Part shown: positions 1-6,868 of the stretch, piece by piece
How the letters are laid out: every line of letters starts with the position of its first letter
How positions within the stretch are numbered: the stretch's first letter is position 1
Assembly (NCBI GenBank): GCA_002479245.1
Contig: DLMG01000038.1
Location: forward strand, 299-10,866
Length of the DNA: 10,568 nucleotides
Source of the DNA: Verrucomicrobia subdivision 3 bacterium UBA7542
Lineage (GTDB): Bacteria > Verrucomicrobiota > Verrucomicrobiia > Limisphaerales > UBA11358
Direction of reading: 5' to 3'
Position numbers and translations under genes: made by a program
The notes under the pieces: generated by a model
The model's input: the letters and a program-made list of their open reading frames with translations, nothing else
Databases searched by the model: none
Told to the model about the DNA's origin: nothing

Positions 1-357
1 CACAGCGCGCTGCGCACGATTTTGCACTGGCATTATGTGCGTTACGGAGAGCTGTTCAGCATCATTCCGCTCATGGGGCTGGGCGACCACATCATCAACG
101 GCGGATTCCCCTTTGATTTGCCCGCGCTCAAACCGTTCTTCATCGGGGAAGGCGGTCTGCTGCCCAAGCCGGAGGATTTCGCACCTTACGCGGGCTTTCT
201 CGACGCGCGCATCCGTTACGACCGGGTAAAGGCGCTGCTCGAATCGGTGGAAGGTTTCACGAAGAAACAACTTTTAACCTGTGACCTCATCCCGGGCGAC
301 GCCGTAATCCGGGAATTCATCGGCGGAAGCACGATCAAGATTCCGCACAACGAATAG
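1..357 (+). CDS. C-terminal part of an unrecognised protein (5' truncated)
   Basis: An open frame runs from the first base of the window to a TAG stop at 355-357, giving 118 residues with no start codon that must be used, so the gene begins upstream of the window. The residues read as genuine protein: aromatic and hydrophobic at the beginning (HWHYVRYGELFSIIP), then a Gly/Pro-rich stretch (GDHIINGGFPFDLP, FFIGEGGLLPKPEDF), a helical segment around DRVKALLESVEGFTKKQ and an ending with GDAVIREFIGG. No signal peptide, transmembrane segment or metal-binding motif is visible in this fragment, and it looks cytoplasmic. I do not recognise the family and assign no function. It converges on the SGNH hydrolase gene, with a repeat element filling the 183 bases between them. 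Confidence 0.7.
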   Translation, partial: HSALRTILHWHYVRYGELFSIIPLMGLGDHIINGGFPFDLPALKPFFIGEGGLLPKPEDFAPYAGFLDARIRYDRVKALLESVEGFTKKQLLTCDLIPGDAVIREFIGGSTIKIPHNE

Positions 358-387
358 CGGGCTGCTGTTCCGGATCGGATTGCGATT

Positions 388-501
388 CCTGGGAGCGCCG
401 ACGTCTCGTCGGCGGGTTGGAAGCAACGCCGTGAGCGGCGAGACCCGTCCTCCGTATAGTCCCGCAATGTGGGACGGAGGGTAAACGCCAGCGTTCCCAA
501 G
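388..501. repeat. Multi-hairpin interspersed repeat element between convergent genes
   Basis: The stretch between the two convergent genes is largely palindromic. Outer arms at 388-397 (cctgggagcg) and 492-501 (cgttcccaag) pair at 8 of 10 positions. Inside lie a perfect 6-bp stem with a 5-base loop (397-413, gccgac/gtcggc), a 4-bp stem (428-439, gccg/cggc), and a longer stem at about 449-480 where cctccgt...ccc pairs with gggacggagg around a 5-base bulge and a GCAATGT loop. The style matches palindromic elements found many times per genome in Verrucomicrobiota, which is recall and not a search. It could also act as a two-way terminator for the genes converging on it. Confidence 0.6.
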
Positions 502-540
502 AGGTGGAAGTATGGTGGTGGTGTCGCAGTGCGCCCCAAA

Positions 541-1332
541 TTACTTCAACATTTCATCCAGCGTCGGTTCCATGGCGTCGGCCCAGATTTGATAGCCTTT
601 GGCATTGGGGTGAAGCAAATCCGGCATGATGCTTTTGGGCAGCGTGCCGTCGAAGTCCAGAAATTTTGGGCCAATGTCGAGGAATTTCACCGTCTTGCCA
701 TCGTCGAGCTTGGCGATGAGGGTGTTGATCAAGGCGACCTGGGCGCGTTGCGGATCGTCCAGGGTGCCGCGCGGAAAAATGGCGAGCAGCAGGATTTTGC
801 TGTCCGGCAGTTTGGCACGGATGTCGTTGACCACGGCTTCGACGCCTTCAGCCACTTCCGGCACGGTGTTGCGCGGCGTCTTGTGGTCATTTTCCTTGCC
901 GGTGTTGTTGGTGCCAATCATGAGCACCACCACCTTGGGTTTGATGCCGTCGAGTTCACCGTTGTCCATGCGCCAAAGGACGTGCTGGATGCGGTCGCCG
1001 CCGATGCCGAAGTTGGCGGCATGGCGCGGCGCGTAATCCTGGCTCCAGACGTTGGACCCGCGCCCGCGCCAGCCGTCAGTGATGGAATCGCCCAAGAACA
1101 AAATATCAATGCCGCCCCGCTTCGCCTCCTGCACAAAACCTTCGTGGCGGGCGACCCATTTCAGATCGCGCGGTACCGGGACGATGGCGGTATTTTGGAC
1201 AACCTCATTTGTGCTTTGGCCCGATGAAGTGTTTTGGCCGGCTTCATTCGTATTCTGGGCAAATGATGCCGGTGCGGCCCAAAAGGCGAAAGCCGCGACA
1301 ACGGGAAGCAGCCACAACGGGGGTTTTTTCAT
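541..1332 (-). CDS. Secreted SGNH/GDSL-family hydrolase (PAF-acetylhydrolase-like esterase)
   Basis: A 263-residue protein of the SGNH hydrolase superfamily, enzymes that cleave esters, often acetyl groups, from lipids or carbohydrates. An N-terminal signal peptide is clear: KK at 2-3, a hydrophobic core at 6-20, likely cleavage after ASFA (residue 25), so it is probably exported. A low-complexity Q/N/T/S linker (26-48) follows. The catalytic blocks are all present: block I GDSIT (81-85) with nucleophile Ser83; block II glycine at 109-112 (GIGG); block III GTNN (140-143) with Asn142 as oxyanion residue; block V DLLH (238-241) with Asp238 and His241. Spacing and the HPNAKGY ending resemble the platelet-activating-factor acetylhydrolase beta/gamma-like group; the substrate cannot be told. 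I chose the ATG at 1332 because the signal peptide starts there. The frame stays open to 1485, but that extension runs through a repeat hairpin. No Shine-Dalgarno sequence is seen. Confidence 0.9.
   Translation of the reverse strand: MKKPPLWLLPVVAAFAFWAAPASFAQNTNEAGQNTSSGQSTNEVVQNTAIVPVPRDLKWVARHEGFVQEAKRGGIDILFLGDSITDGWRGRGSNVWSQDYAPRHAANFGIGGDRIQHVLWRMDNGELDGIKPKVVVLMIGTNNTGKENDHKTPRNTVPEVAEGVEAVVNDIRAKLPDSKILLLAIFPRGTLDDPQRAQVALINTLIAKLDDGKTVKFLDIGPKFLDFDGTLPKSIMPDLLHPNAKGYQIWADAMEPTLDEMLK
1190..1258 (-). repeat. Degenerate in-frame tandem repeat encoding the Q/N/T linker of the SGNH hydrolase
   Basis: On the + strand the related 9-mers gtattttgg (1190), gtgctttgg (1211), gtgttttgg (1229) and gtattctgg (1250) are spaced 21, 18 and 21 bases apart, always a multiple of three. 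The first and third 21-base units agree at about 15 positions. They encode QNTNEAG / QNTSSG / QSTNEVV / QNT, a flexible linker between signal peptide and catalytic domain. Changes in copy number would alter linker length without breaking the reading frame. Confidence 0.55.
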
Positions 1333-1561
1333 GCGCGGAAAATAAATAATTTGGCAGGGTGAAGACAATTTAAATTTTGGAGCGGCGGTCGTAGCGGCGG
1401 TCGGCAGACCGCCGGATGATTCGGGGAATTTGCTAGTGCGGTTTTCTGCCGAAAGCCATTTTACCCTCAACCTTTCCGCCTTCACTTTTGGCTACGGCGC
1501 GACAAGCAACTCTTTATCGCGTCGAAGCGAAGCGAAGACGGATCAACCCTCAACTTATTCC
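1333..1561. other. Intergenic stretch with one strong palindrome, no gene seen
   Basis: This 229-base gap lies upstream of the SGNH hydrolase gene and downstream of the second permease gene, both on the minus strand. It holds a perfect 8-bp stem with a 4-base GGCA loop at 1395-1414 (cggcggtc/gaccgccg), preceded by a partial copy of the same motif (gcggcggtcg, 1382-1391). The rest is unremarkable, apart from a short direct repeat of accctcaac at 1463 and 1546. I see no clear promoter and no stem followed by a T-run on the minus strand. Confidence 0.5.
1395..1414. repeat. Palindromic repeat unit, 8-bp stem with GGCA loop
   Basis: The 20 bases form cggcggtc-ggca-gaccgccg, a perfect inverted repeat. 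Its sequence style is that of dispersed GC-rich palindromes common in Verrucomicrobiota (from memory, not searched). It sits 63 bases before the SGNH hydrolase start, so it could lie in the untranslated leader. It has no T-run on either side and is therefore a poor candidate for an intrinsic terminator. Confidence 0.5.
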
Positions 1562-2359
1562 TCACGTACTCGCGCTGGTGTAACGGCGGATGGAGAAGCG
1601 CCAGAACCATTCGGAAATGAGCGCCCAGACAATTCCCAGGCCGATCAGCACCAGCCATGCGGCGGGCGAAGTTAATTTGTCCGCCAGCACGCGCACAGGC
1701 ACGTTGGACACGAGCAACACAGGCAGCGCGAAGGTGAACACCGCCTTGAACGCACCGCGAAACGCCTCGTCCGGCATCCGCGCGATGTTAAACAAACTGT
1801 AATAGCCCCATACGATGCCTTGCGCGCGCACCGTCCAAAAACTCACCGAGGCCAGCATGAACATCAGCGAATAATGCACCAAAAGCCCGATGACACACAA
1901 CGCGCCAAAGCCGATGAACTGACTGACCGTCGGGTGCAGATGCAATTTCCCCGCCGCGTAAATCATGACGCAAACGGCAAAAGCGGCGTTGGCAAACGAG
2001 GGCAGGTCCACCTGCCGCGTCGAGACGAGAAAACGCGTGTTGACCGGCAGCAACAGCAGGAAATCCATCTTGCCGGTGCGGACGAGTTCCGAGAGATTTG
2101 TGCAGTTCACGAGAAAGAACGCCTGGTAAATTTCCTGGATGAAATTGCTCGTGCCGGTGAGCAGCACGACCTGCCACACCGTCCACGTGCCGACGGTGGT
2201 GGTCTGGCTGAAAATCACACCGACGAAAGCGAGTTGCAGCCCGAACCAGGCCAGTTCGACCACAATCCAAAGGAGGAAGTTGCCCTTGAACGACATTTCA
2301 CGAGTGACGGACGTCTTCCAGAGCGCGCCGTAAATCGTGAGATAACGCTTCAAGTTCAT
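1562..2359 (-). CDS. ABC-2 type transporter permease subunit (DUF990/ABC2_membrane_6-like), second of a pair
   Basis: A 265-residue integral inner-membrane protein with about six hydrophobic segments (roughly 28-50, 60-84, 121-136, 146-172, 205-225, 234-252) and an amphipathic N terminus. The stretch LSELVRTGKMDFLLLLPVN (89-107), between the second and third segments, is the hallmark I associate with the DUF990 family of ABC-2 permeases: a charged turn followed by an xLLLxPVN motif. Such proteins form the membrane half of an exporter together with a second, related permease and a separate ATPase; the cargo is not known. The likely partner is the 6062-6868 gene, 3.7 kb upstream in the same direction. 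The ATG overlaps the stop of the preceding gene as ATGA (2356-2359), so translation is probably coupled. There is no ATP-binding domain in this protein. Confidence 0.85.
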   Translation of the reverse strand: MNLKRYLTIYGALWKTSVTREMSFKGNFLLWIVVELAWFGLQLAFVGVIFSQTTTVGTWTVWQVVLLTGTSNFIQEIYQAFFLVNCTNLSELVRTGKMDFLLLLPVNTRFLVSTRQVDLPSFANAAFAVCVMIYAAGKLHLHPTVSQFIGFGALCVIGLLVHYSLMFMLASVSFWTVRAQGIVWGYYSLFNIARMPDEAFRGAFKAVFTFALPVLLVSNVPVRVLADKLTSPAAWLVLIGLGIVWALISEWFWRFSIRRYTSAST

Positions 2360-3006
2360 TTGTTCCCGGTCAGGCTGTAGAAATCCGGTCGATTTGTGTG
2401 GCGGTCGTGGTGATTACATTCAACAACGTCTGCCGCTTCGATTTGCGTCAACCATGCCCAGCGATGATGCCGTGTCACGCGCGACGGTTGCCAATCGCGC
2501 GGCGCGGGCAGCCAGCGCGAATAGCTGACCACGCGATTGATGCGCGGATGGTTGCCGGGCGGCAGACGTTTGCCATCGCCAAATGTCACCGGCAGGCAAT
2601 GAGACAAATCCGGGCGCTCCAGGTGCAGCAGGGAGGCGAGCCAGTGCCGCATGAACATATAAAGCCGGTCGCGCGCCACATTACCGCCCGCCTGCATGAG
2701 CTGATAAAAATGCCGGTGCGCGGAGTAACAGCGATGCGCCTTGGCTTCCAGCCAGACGGCGTAACGTGCGGGCAATGGCACGTCCAAAAAACGCGAAACC
2801 TCCGCGCAGACCGATTCCGCGATGGCGTCCGGCATGAGCAGCGTGTCGCGTTCCATGCCCGCCGGCAGCGACAAACGCCACGCGCGGAACTCGGCGCGGG
2901 TGCTGGTAGGACGTGTCAGTCCCCTGCGCGCCGCTCCCGCATGGTGGTCGTCCGCAATGACCGGCGCGCACGGAGTGACGCGCCCTACCTGACAAACTGC
3001 TTTCAT
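2356..3006 (-). CDS. Uncharacterised basic protein, translationally coupled on both sides
   Basis: A 216-residue protein with no family I recognise. It is rich in Arg, His and Trp and probably basic. From residue 51 on it looks like a genuine folded domain (SRFLDVPLPARYAVWLEAKA, then YMFMRHWLASLLHLERPDL and WLPAPRDWQPSRVTRHHRW) with GC-rich third codon positions. No signal peptide or membrane segment is visible. Its ATG at 3006 overlaps the stop of the type IIG enzyme, and its own TGA overlaps the permease start, both as ATGA, so all three are probably translated as a unit. Residues 7-34 are encoded by an inserted inverted-repeat element (2905-2989) and read VGRVTPCAP...GLTRPT. The ancestral protein may therefore have begun elsewhere; Met51 (2856) and Met58 are alternative starts. 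Its position suggests a partner of either the restriction enzyme or the transporter, which is only an inference. Confidence 0.65.
   Translation of the reverse strand: MKAVCQVGRVTPCAPVIADDHHAGAARRGLTRPTSTRAEFRAWRLSLPAGMERDTLLMPDAIAESVCAEVSRFLDVPLPARYAVWLEAKAHRCYSAHRHFYQLMQAGGNVARDRLYMFMRHWLASLLHLERPDLSHCLPVTFGDGKRLPPGNHPRINRVVSYSRWLPAPRDWQPSRVTRHHRWAWLTQIEAADVVECNHHDRHTNRPDFYSLTGNK
2905..2989. repeat. 85-bp MITE-like inverted-repeat element inside a coding region
   Basis: Imperfect terminal inverted repeats flank a 28-base centre. The left arm 2905-2933 starts ggtaggacgtgtcag and ends gcgcgccg; the right arm 2962-2989 starts cggcgcgca and ends cgccctacc. Reverse-complementing one onto the other gives full agreement over the inner 9 bases and the outer CCTACC, with a few mismatches and one gap between. 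No target-site duplication is obvious in the flanks. The element resembles dispersed elements I associate with Verrucomicrobiota genomes, whose translations contain GRVTPCAP. It encodes no transposase, so any mobility would have to be provided in trans. Confidence 0.65.
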
Positions 3007-5984
3007 TGGCCGCCCTCCACGAGGTTTTTTTCGTCATCAGTTAATCCATAGAGTTCATAGACCAGCCGGTCAATTTCCTGGTCGGCGGCGGTGACGGCGT
3101 TTTGCAATGTGGCCTTTTCTGATTCTGACGTGGCTGCGCGCAGCTTGGGCATCAATCCCAGCAGTTTGTCCACCAGCATCACCAGCTTGTCGTGACGCGC
3201 TTTGTCGGCCTTGTTTGCGAAATCGGGGAACGGAATTGGAAGCCGCCGCAACTCGGCAAGAGTTGTTTGACGGAAATCATCTTTCGTCGCGATGGCGGAT
3301 GTGTTGACGTAAAGATAAGAGAGCAACGTGCTATTCAGGATGCCGAGAACAAACTTCGGACTCGGTTTTGCAACGGAAAGGACAAATGGATTGATGTCCT
3401 TTTTGAAAACCATTTGCTCATCACAAAAGCACGCATCAAGGCGGTCTTGGCGATTGATGATTCGGCGAATCAAAATCTTTGGCTGGGCTTCATAAAATTG
3501 TTTGAGCGACGGATTGTCGCGCATATAGGCAAAGCTCCGTTCTTCCACAACAAAATCGTAGCGGTAAGCCTGTGCTTGTTCACCGAACGGATACCACTCG
3601 GATGATTTGGCTGATGCTCCGCGCTGGAATCTATCTGCCGCCAAACCTTGTGTGGATTTTGTTAATTCTCCAAGCGGCTTGAATTGTGAGTTAGTCGAGG
3701 CGCGAAGCAGAATCCGCTGGGCATTTGGATCGAGAACTAAACGGAAGTCTGGCGCGGTGACGAGGCTCGTTGGGACACTGATTGGAGCGGCATCTTTCAA
3801 TGAATCAATCTTTGCCTTTTTGGAGTAGCGGAAGATTCGGTATTCAGAACTTGGCTTGCCGCAAAGGATGTAAACACCTGTGTCAACGTAAGCATCCTCA
3901 AATGTGTTGAACGGAAGATTGATGACTTCAGAAACTCCGTGCTTGGTAAACATTTCCTCACGCAGCTTCGTAAAGTTTTCTCCCGTTTCCCAAGTGATTG
4001 AGGAAATGTAGCCAACGAACCCGGTTGATTTTATTAAACGCATTGCCCGCAGAATGAAAATGACGCTAGTGTCGTATTTTCTTTCGAGTTGTGGATAGGC
4101 TTCTTGATAATAGATGCGTTCTTCATCCTCCATTGTCTCAATGGGAATGTAAGGCGGGTTGCCGATGACGGCGTCGAAGCCGCCGGCTTTCATGATGTCT
4201 TTGAAACCGACGTTCCAGTCGAAGGCGTGAACGCGGACGAGGTCTTCGGGCATCATCGAGAAATCAGAGGCAATGAGCGAGTTGCCGCGTTTGATGTTGT
4301 TCTGTAGCTCCGGCAGGAGCGGGTCGTCGTCTTCTGGTAAAAGTTCCCGCTGGCGGTTGATGGTGTTGCGGTTTTCGTTCTCCAGCATCTTGAGGTAGAG
4401 CGAGAGCTGGGTGACTTCCACCGCGCCGGGGTCCAGGTCCACGCCAAAAACATTGCTGGTGAGAATCTGGCGTTTGAGCGCCATGGTCAGGTGAACATCC
4501 TTGGTTTTTTCATCCACCCAGCACCATTTCTTTTTGCGGTCATTGGGCCGGTCGGTGAGCCATTGCTGCCAGTGTTCGCACACGACCTCGAAGACGCGCA
4601 GGAGAAAACTGCCCGAACCGCACGCGGGATCGAGAAAGTGGAGTTTCAATGTCGTTTCCGGCCTGGCGTTGTGCAGCAGTTTCTCGACGGTCTGCTTGAC
4701 AATATATTCAACGATGTAGCGCGGGGTGTAATAGACGCCACCGGCCTTGCGGACTTCCGGCTTTTCCTCAATCGTGACGCCGCGACCCTGCGGGCGGACG
4801 ACTTTGCCGAGGAAGCGTTCGTAAATCGTGCCGAGGATTTCGACCGGGATATAATTGAACAGATAGGGCGATTCGTCATCGCTCAAATCCGCGACGAACC
4901 CGGCGAGCCATTCATCGCTGACAATCAATTCCTCGCTCAAGTGCGGCTTGAACAGGTTGCCGTTGAAATAGGGAACGTGCGAAGGCGGGCGGCGATCCAG
5001 CGCGCGGAAGTGCCGGACGATGACACGCCAAAGGGAATCTTTCGGCGCCCGGATGCCACTGGAATCGTAGTCGGCGGGCGGTTCATCGCGGAGTTCCAGG
5101 GGCTTTTGATGGGCGCGCCGGCCTTCTTCCTTGCCGTAATTTCGCCGCCAGGTTTCCACGAGCGAAACCAGGAGGACGCCCGTATCAATATCGCGGTCTT
5201 CGCAGATTCGGAGAAACAGGATGCGGTCGAGGATGTGCTGGACAGCTTCGTTGAGTTTGTTGCCTTCGAGCAAGTCCTCGCGGTCGTTGTTTTTTAGCAG
5301 GTCGCCGCCAAGTTCACGGCGGGCTTCGTCGAGAAAGTTGAGGAACTCGACATCCAAGGCGCGTTCGGGCCGAATAAGCCATTGCTGCCGCGCCTTGCCG
5401 TTGCCCGGAGCAGTTTTGGGCAGCGATTCCAGCAACTGGTCAATGCTGCCAGCGGCAATTTTTTCGCGGGCGAACAGGTTCCAAATTTCCCGCGCGATCA
5501 GCGGGAGTTCGCGGAAGTGCCACGTTTTCCACAGGCCGACGAGCGGCTCGTCCATGTGCGGCTTGCCACCGACGATGTAGATTTTGAACTCCTCAAAATC
5601 AGTCAGGACAGCGAGCGGGAGGTTTTTGTTCCAAGCATATCGTTTGGCTTGAAAAGCGTAGCGCGAGTGAAGTTCCTCGGCAGGTTTCTTGGCTTCGCAA
5701 ACAAAACGGTCATGGCCGTCCGTTCGGAAAAGATAATCGGCGCGCTTTTGTCGCCCGCCGATTTCCGTGCGACTCTCAATCTCGACTTCGCGTTTTGATT
5801 GAATCAATCCGGCACTGTTTTCCAAATCCCAACCGAGCGCGCGGAAAAACGGATTGAGAAAATCGTCCCGAAGTTGCGCCTCCACATAGCCGGAACTTTT
5901 GAACTCGGCCAGACCGCGACCGAAGATGCCAACCAAACGATTCAGTTCCTTTTCAAAGGATTCAAAGCTGGCGACATTCGACAT
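3003..5984 (-). CDS. Type IIG restriction-modification enzyme, Eco57I-like (fused nuclease, N6-adenine methyltransferase and specificity domain)
   Basis: A 993-residue single-chain enzyme that should both methylate adenine at its target and cut unmethylated DNA, acting as a cytoplasmic defence against phages and foreign DNA. In order: an N-terminal nuclease domain (about 1-170) with a PD-(D/E)xK pattern, Asp83 in KRADYLF and Glu97-x-Lys99 in FVCEAKK; a helical linker (about 200-400); a gamma-type methyltransferase with motif X-like GVYYTPRYIVEYIV (416-429), motif I DPACGSG (452-458) that binds S-adenosylmethionine, a motif around FGVDLDPGAVEV, and catalytic NPPY (609-612); then a TaqI-like target-recognition region (about 770-920) and a helical end EIDRLVYELYGLTDDE. 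All key residues are present and length fits the family, so it looks active. The recognition site cannot be read from the sequence. The start at 5984 lacks a Shine-Dalgarno sequence. The stop overlaps the next gene as ATGA. Its last third (3300-4140) is visibly AT-richer. Confidence 0.93.
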   Translation of the reverse strand: MSNVASFESFEKELNRLVGIFGRGLAEFKSSGYVEAQLRDDFLNPFFRALGWDLENSAGLIQSKREVEIESRTEIGGRQKRADYLFRTDGHDRFVCEAKKPAEELHSRYAFQAKRYAWNKNLPLAVLTDFEEFKIYIVGGKPHMDEPLVGLWKTWHFRELPLIAREIWNLFAREKIAAGSIDQLLESLPKTAPGNGKARQQWLIRPERALDVEFLNFLDEARRELGGDLLKNNDREDLLEGNKLNEAVQHILDRILFLRICEDRDIDTGVLLVSLVETWRRNYGKEEGRRAHQKPLELRDEPPADYDSSGIRAPKDSLWRVIVRHFRALDRRPPSHVPYFNGNLFKPHLSEELIVSDEWLAGFVADLSDDESPYLFNYIPVEILGTIYERFLGKVVRPQGRGVTIEEKPEVRKAGGVYYTPRYIVEYIVKQTVEKLLHNARPETTLKLHFLDPACGSGSFLLRVFEVVCEHWQQWLTDRPNDRKKKWCWVDEKTKDVHLTMALKRQILTSNVFGVDLDPGAVEVTQLSLYLKMLENENRNTINRQRELLPEDDDPLLPELQNNIKRGNSLIASDFSMMPEDLVRVHAFDWNVGFKDIMKAGGFDAVIGNPPYIPIETMEDEERIYYQEAYPQLERKYDTSVIFILRAMRLIKSTGFVGYISSITWETGENFTKLREEMFTKHGVSEVINLPFNTFEDAYVDTGVYILCGKPSSEYRIFRYSKKAKIDSLKDAAPISVPTSLVTAPDFRLVLDPNAQRILLRASTNSQFKPLGELTKSTQGLAADRFQRGASAKSSEWYPFGEQAQAYRYDFVVEERSFAYMRDNPSLKQFYEAQPKILIRRIINRQDRLDACFCDEQMVFKKDINPFVLSVAKPSPKFVLGILNSTLLSYLYVNTSAIATKDDFRQTTLAELRRLPIPFPDFANKADKARHDKLVMLVDKLLGLMPKLRAATSESEKATLQNAVTAADQEIDRLVYELYGLTDDEKNLVEGGQ

Positions 5985-6061
5985 AGGGAGTTTTTACAGA
6001 ACCGTGGCGGCAACAGCAATTAGATTGTAAAAAAAGCAGCTTTCGATTCCACAAATTTTGT

Positions 6062-6868
6062 TCAACCGCCGAAAGCCGAGTATTTTTTGATGCCACGCCA
6101 CCACGCAAACCGCGCGAGGCAATAGGCGAGCAGCAACCATAACAATTGCCCCAGCAATCTGAACCAGATGGCGGCCCCGGCGATTTTGCCCATGTAAATG
6201 GCGATGGGAACGTAAAGCATGGACGGGAACGGCGTGAAAAAGAGCGCGTGCCCGATCACGGGCGGCAACAGGTCGAGCGGGAAGAGATGGCCGCTGGCGA
6301 GATATTCGAGCGCGAACAGGATAAAGATGAACGTGGAAATTTCCAGCATCCAGAACGCCAGCATGGCCATGGTGTAGGAAATAAAGAATTGCAGCAGCGC
6401 CGTCAGCACGAGCGAAATCACAAAAGCGGACAGCGCCGCCCCGCTGGCCGGCAAAACCACATTTTGGCGGAAGCAGAAAATAAAAATCGCCAGCGGCACG
6501 CACGCCATGGAGATGAACGCGATGCGCCCGGAAAAAAACAGGCACAGCCGGTACCACAGATAATCAATCGGCTTGAGCAGGAACTGGCTGATGTTGCCTT
6601 CACGAATGTCCGCGGCGATCTGCCAGTCGTCCTCATTCACCGCCGTCAGCACGTCCACCACGGCGACGAGCAGGTAGTAAAAAATCATCTGCGCCTGCGT
6701 GTAGCCGCCGAGCGCGGTCCCCTGCTCTTTCCCCGCGTAAATCGTGCGCCAGAGCGACAGCATGGCGAACAGCGGGATGAAACTGAACAGCGTTCGCGTC
6801 AGATAATTGACGCGATACGTCAGGTTGTTTTGGATCCCGATGCCGATGACGTGCCAGTATTTTTTCAT
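6062..6868 (-). CDS. ABC-2 type transporter permease subunit (DUF990/ABC2_membrane_6-like), first of a pair
   Basis: A 268-residue inner-membrane protein with about six hydrophobic segments (roughly 25-43, 58-77, 110-133, 143-170, 174-192, 235-255). The N terminus (MKKYWHVIGIGIQNNLTYRVNY by position 1-22) and the conserved stretch ADIREGNISQFLLKPIDYLW (86-105) are typical of the first permease in DUF990-type ABC export systems. It lacks a nucleotide-binding domain, so it needs a separate ATPase, which is not in this window. The second permease lies at 1562-2359 on the same strand; the two would normally be adjacent but are separated by two other genes. Only 77 bases separate its stop from the type IIG start, compatible with one transcript. 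It is the first minus-strand gene after a 200-base divergent region, so a promoter there is likely. No Shine-Dalgarno sequence precedes the ATG. Confidence 0.85.
   Translation of the reverse strand: MKKYWHVIGIGIQNNLTYRVNYLTRTLFSFIPLFAMLSLWRTIYAGKEQGTALGGYTQAQMIFYYLLVAVVDVLTAVNEDDWQIAADIREGNISQFLLKPIDYLWYRLCLFFSGRIAFISMACVPLAIFIFCFRQNVVLPASGAALSAFVISLVLTALLQFFISYTMAMLAFWMLEISTFIFILFALEYLASGHLFPLDLLPPVIGHALFFTPFPSMLYVPIAIYMGKIAGAAIWFRLLGQLLWLLLAYCLARFAWWRGIKKYSAFGG

Noticed and set aside
469..1227. A 252-codon open frame on the plus strand
   Set aside because: It is antisense to the SGNH hydrolase, whose catalytic blocks are all intact. It begins within a repeat element.
1333..1485. N-terminal extension of the SGNH hydrolase to an ATG at 1485
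   Set aside because: The extra 51 residues would put the signal peptide in the interior and would be encoded partly by the palindrome at 1395-1414.
2398..3051. A 217-codon plus-strand frame opposite the unknown gene
   Set aside because: The minus-strand frame has ATGA overlaps at both ends, a more protein-like composition and GC-rich third positions. The plus frame also runs across the inverted repeat and into the type IIG gene.
4491..5297. A 268-codon open frame on the plus strand
   Set aside because: It is antisense to the type IIG gene, which has conserved motifs across the same bases.
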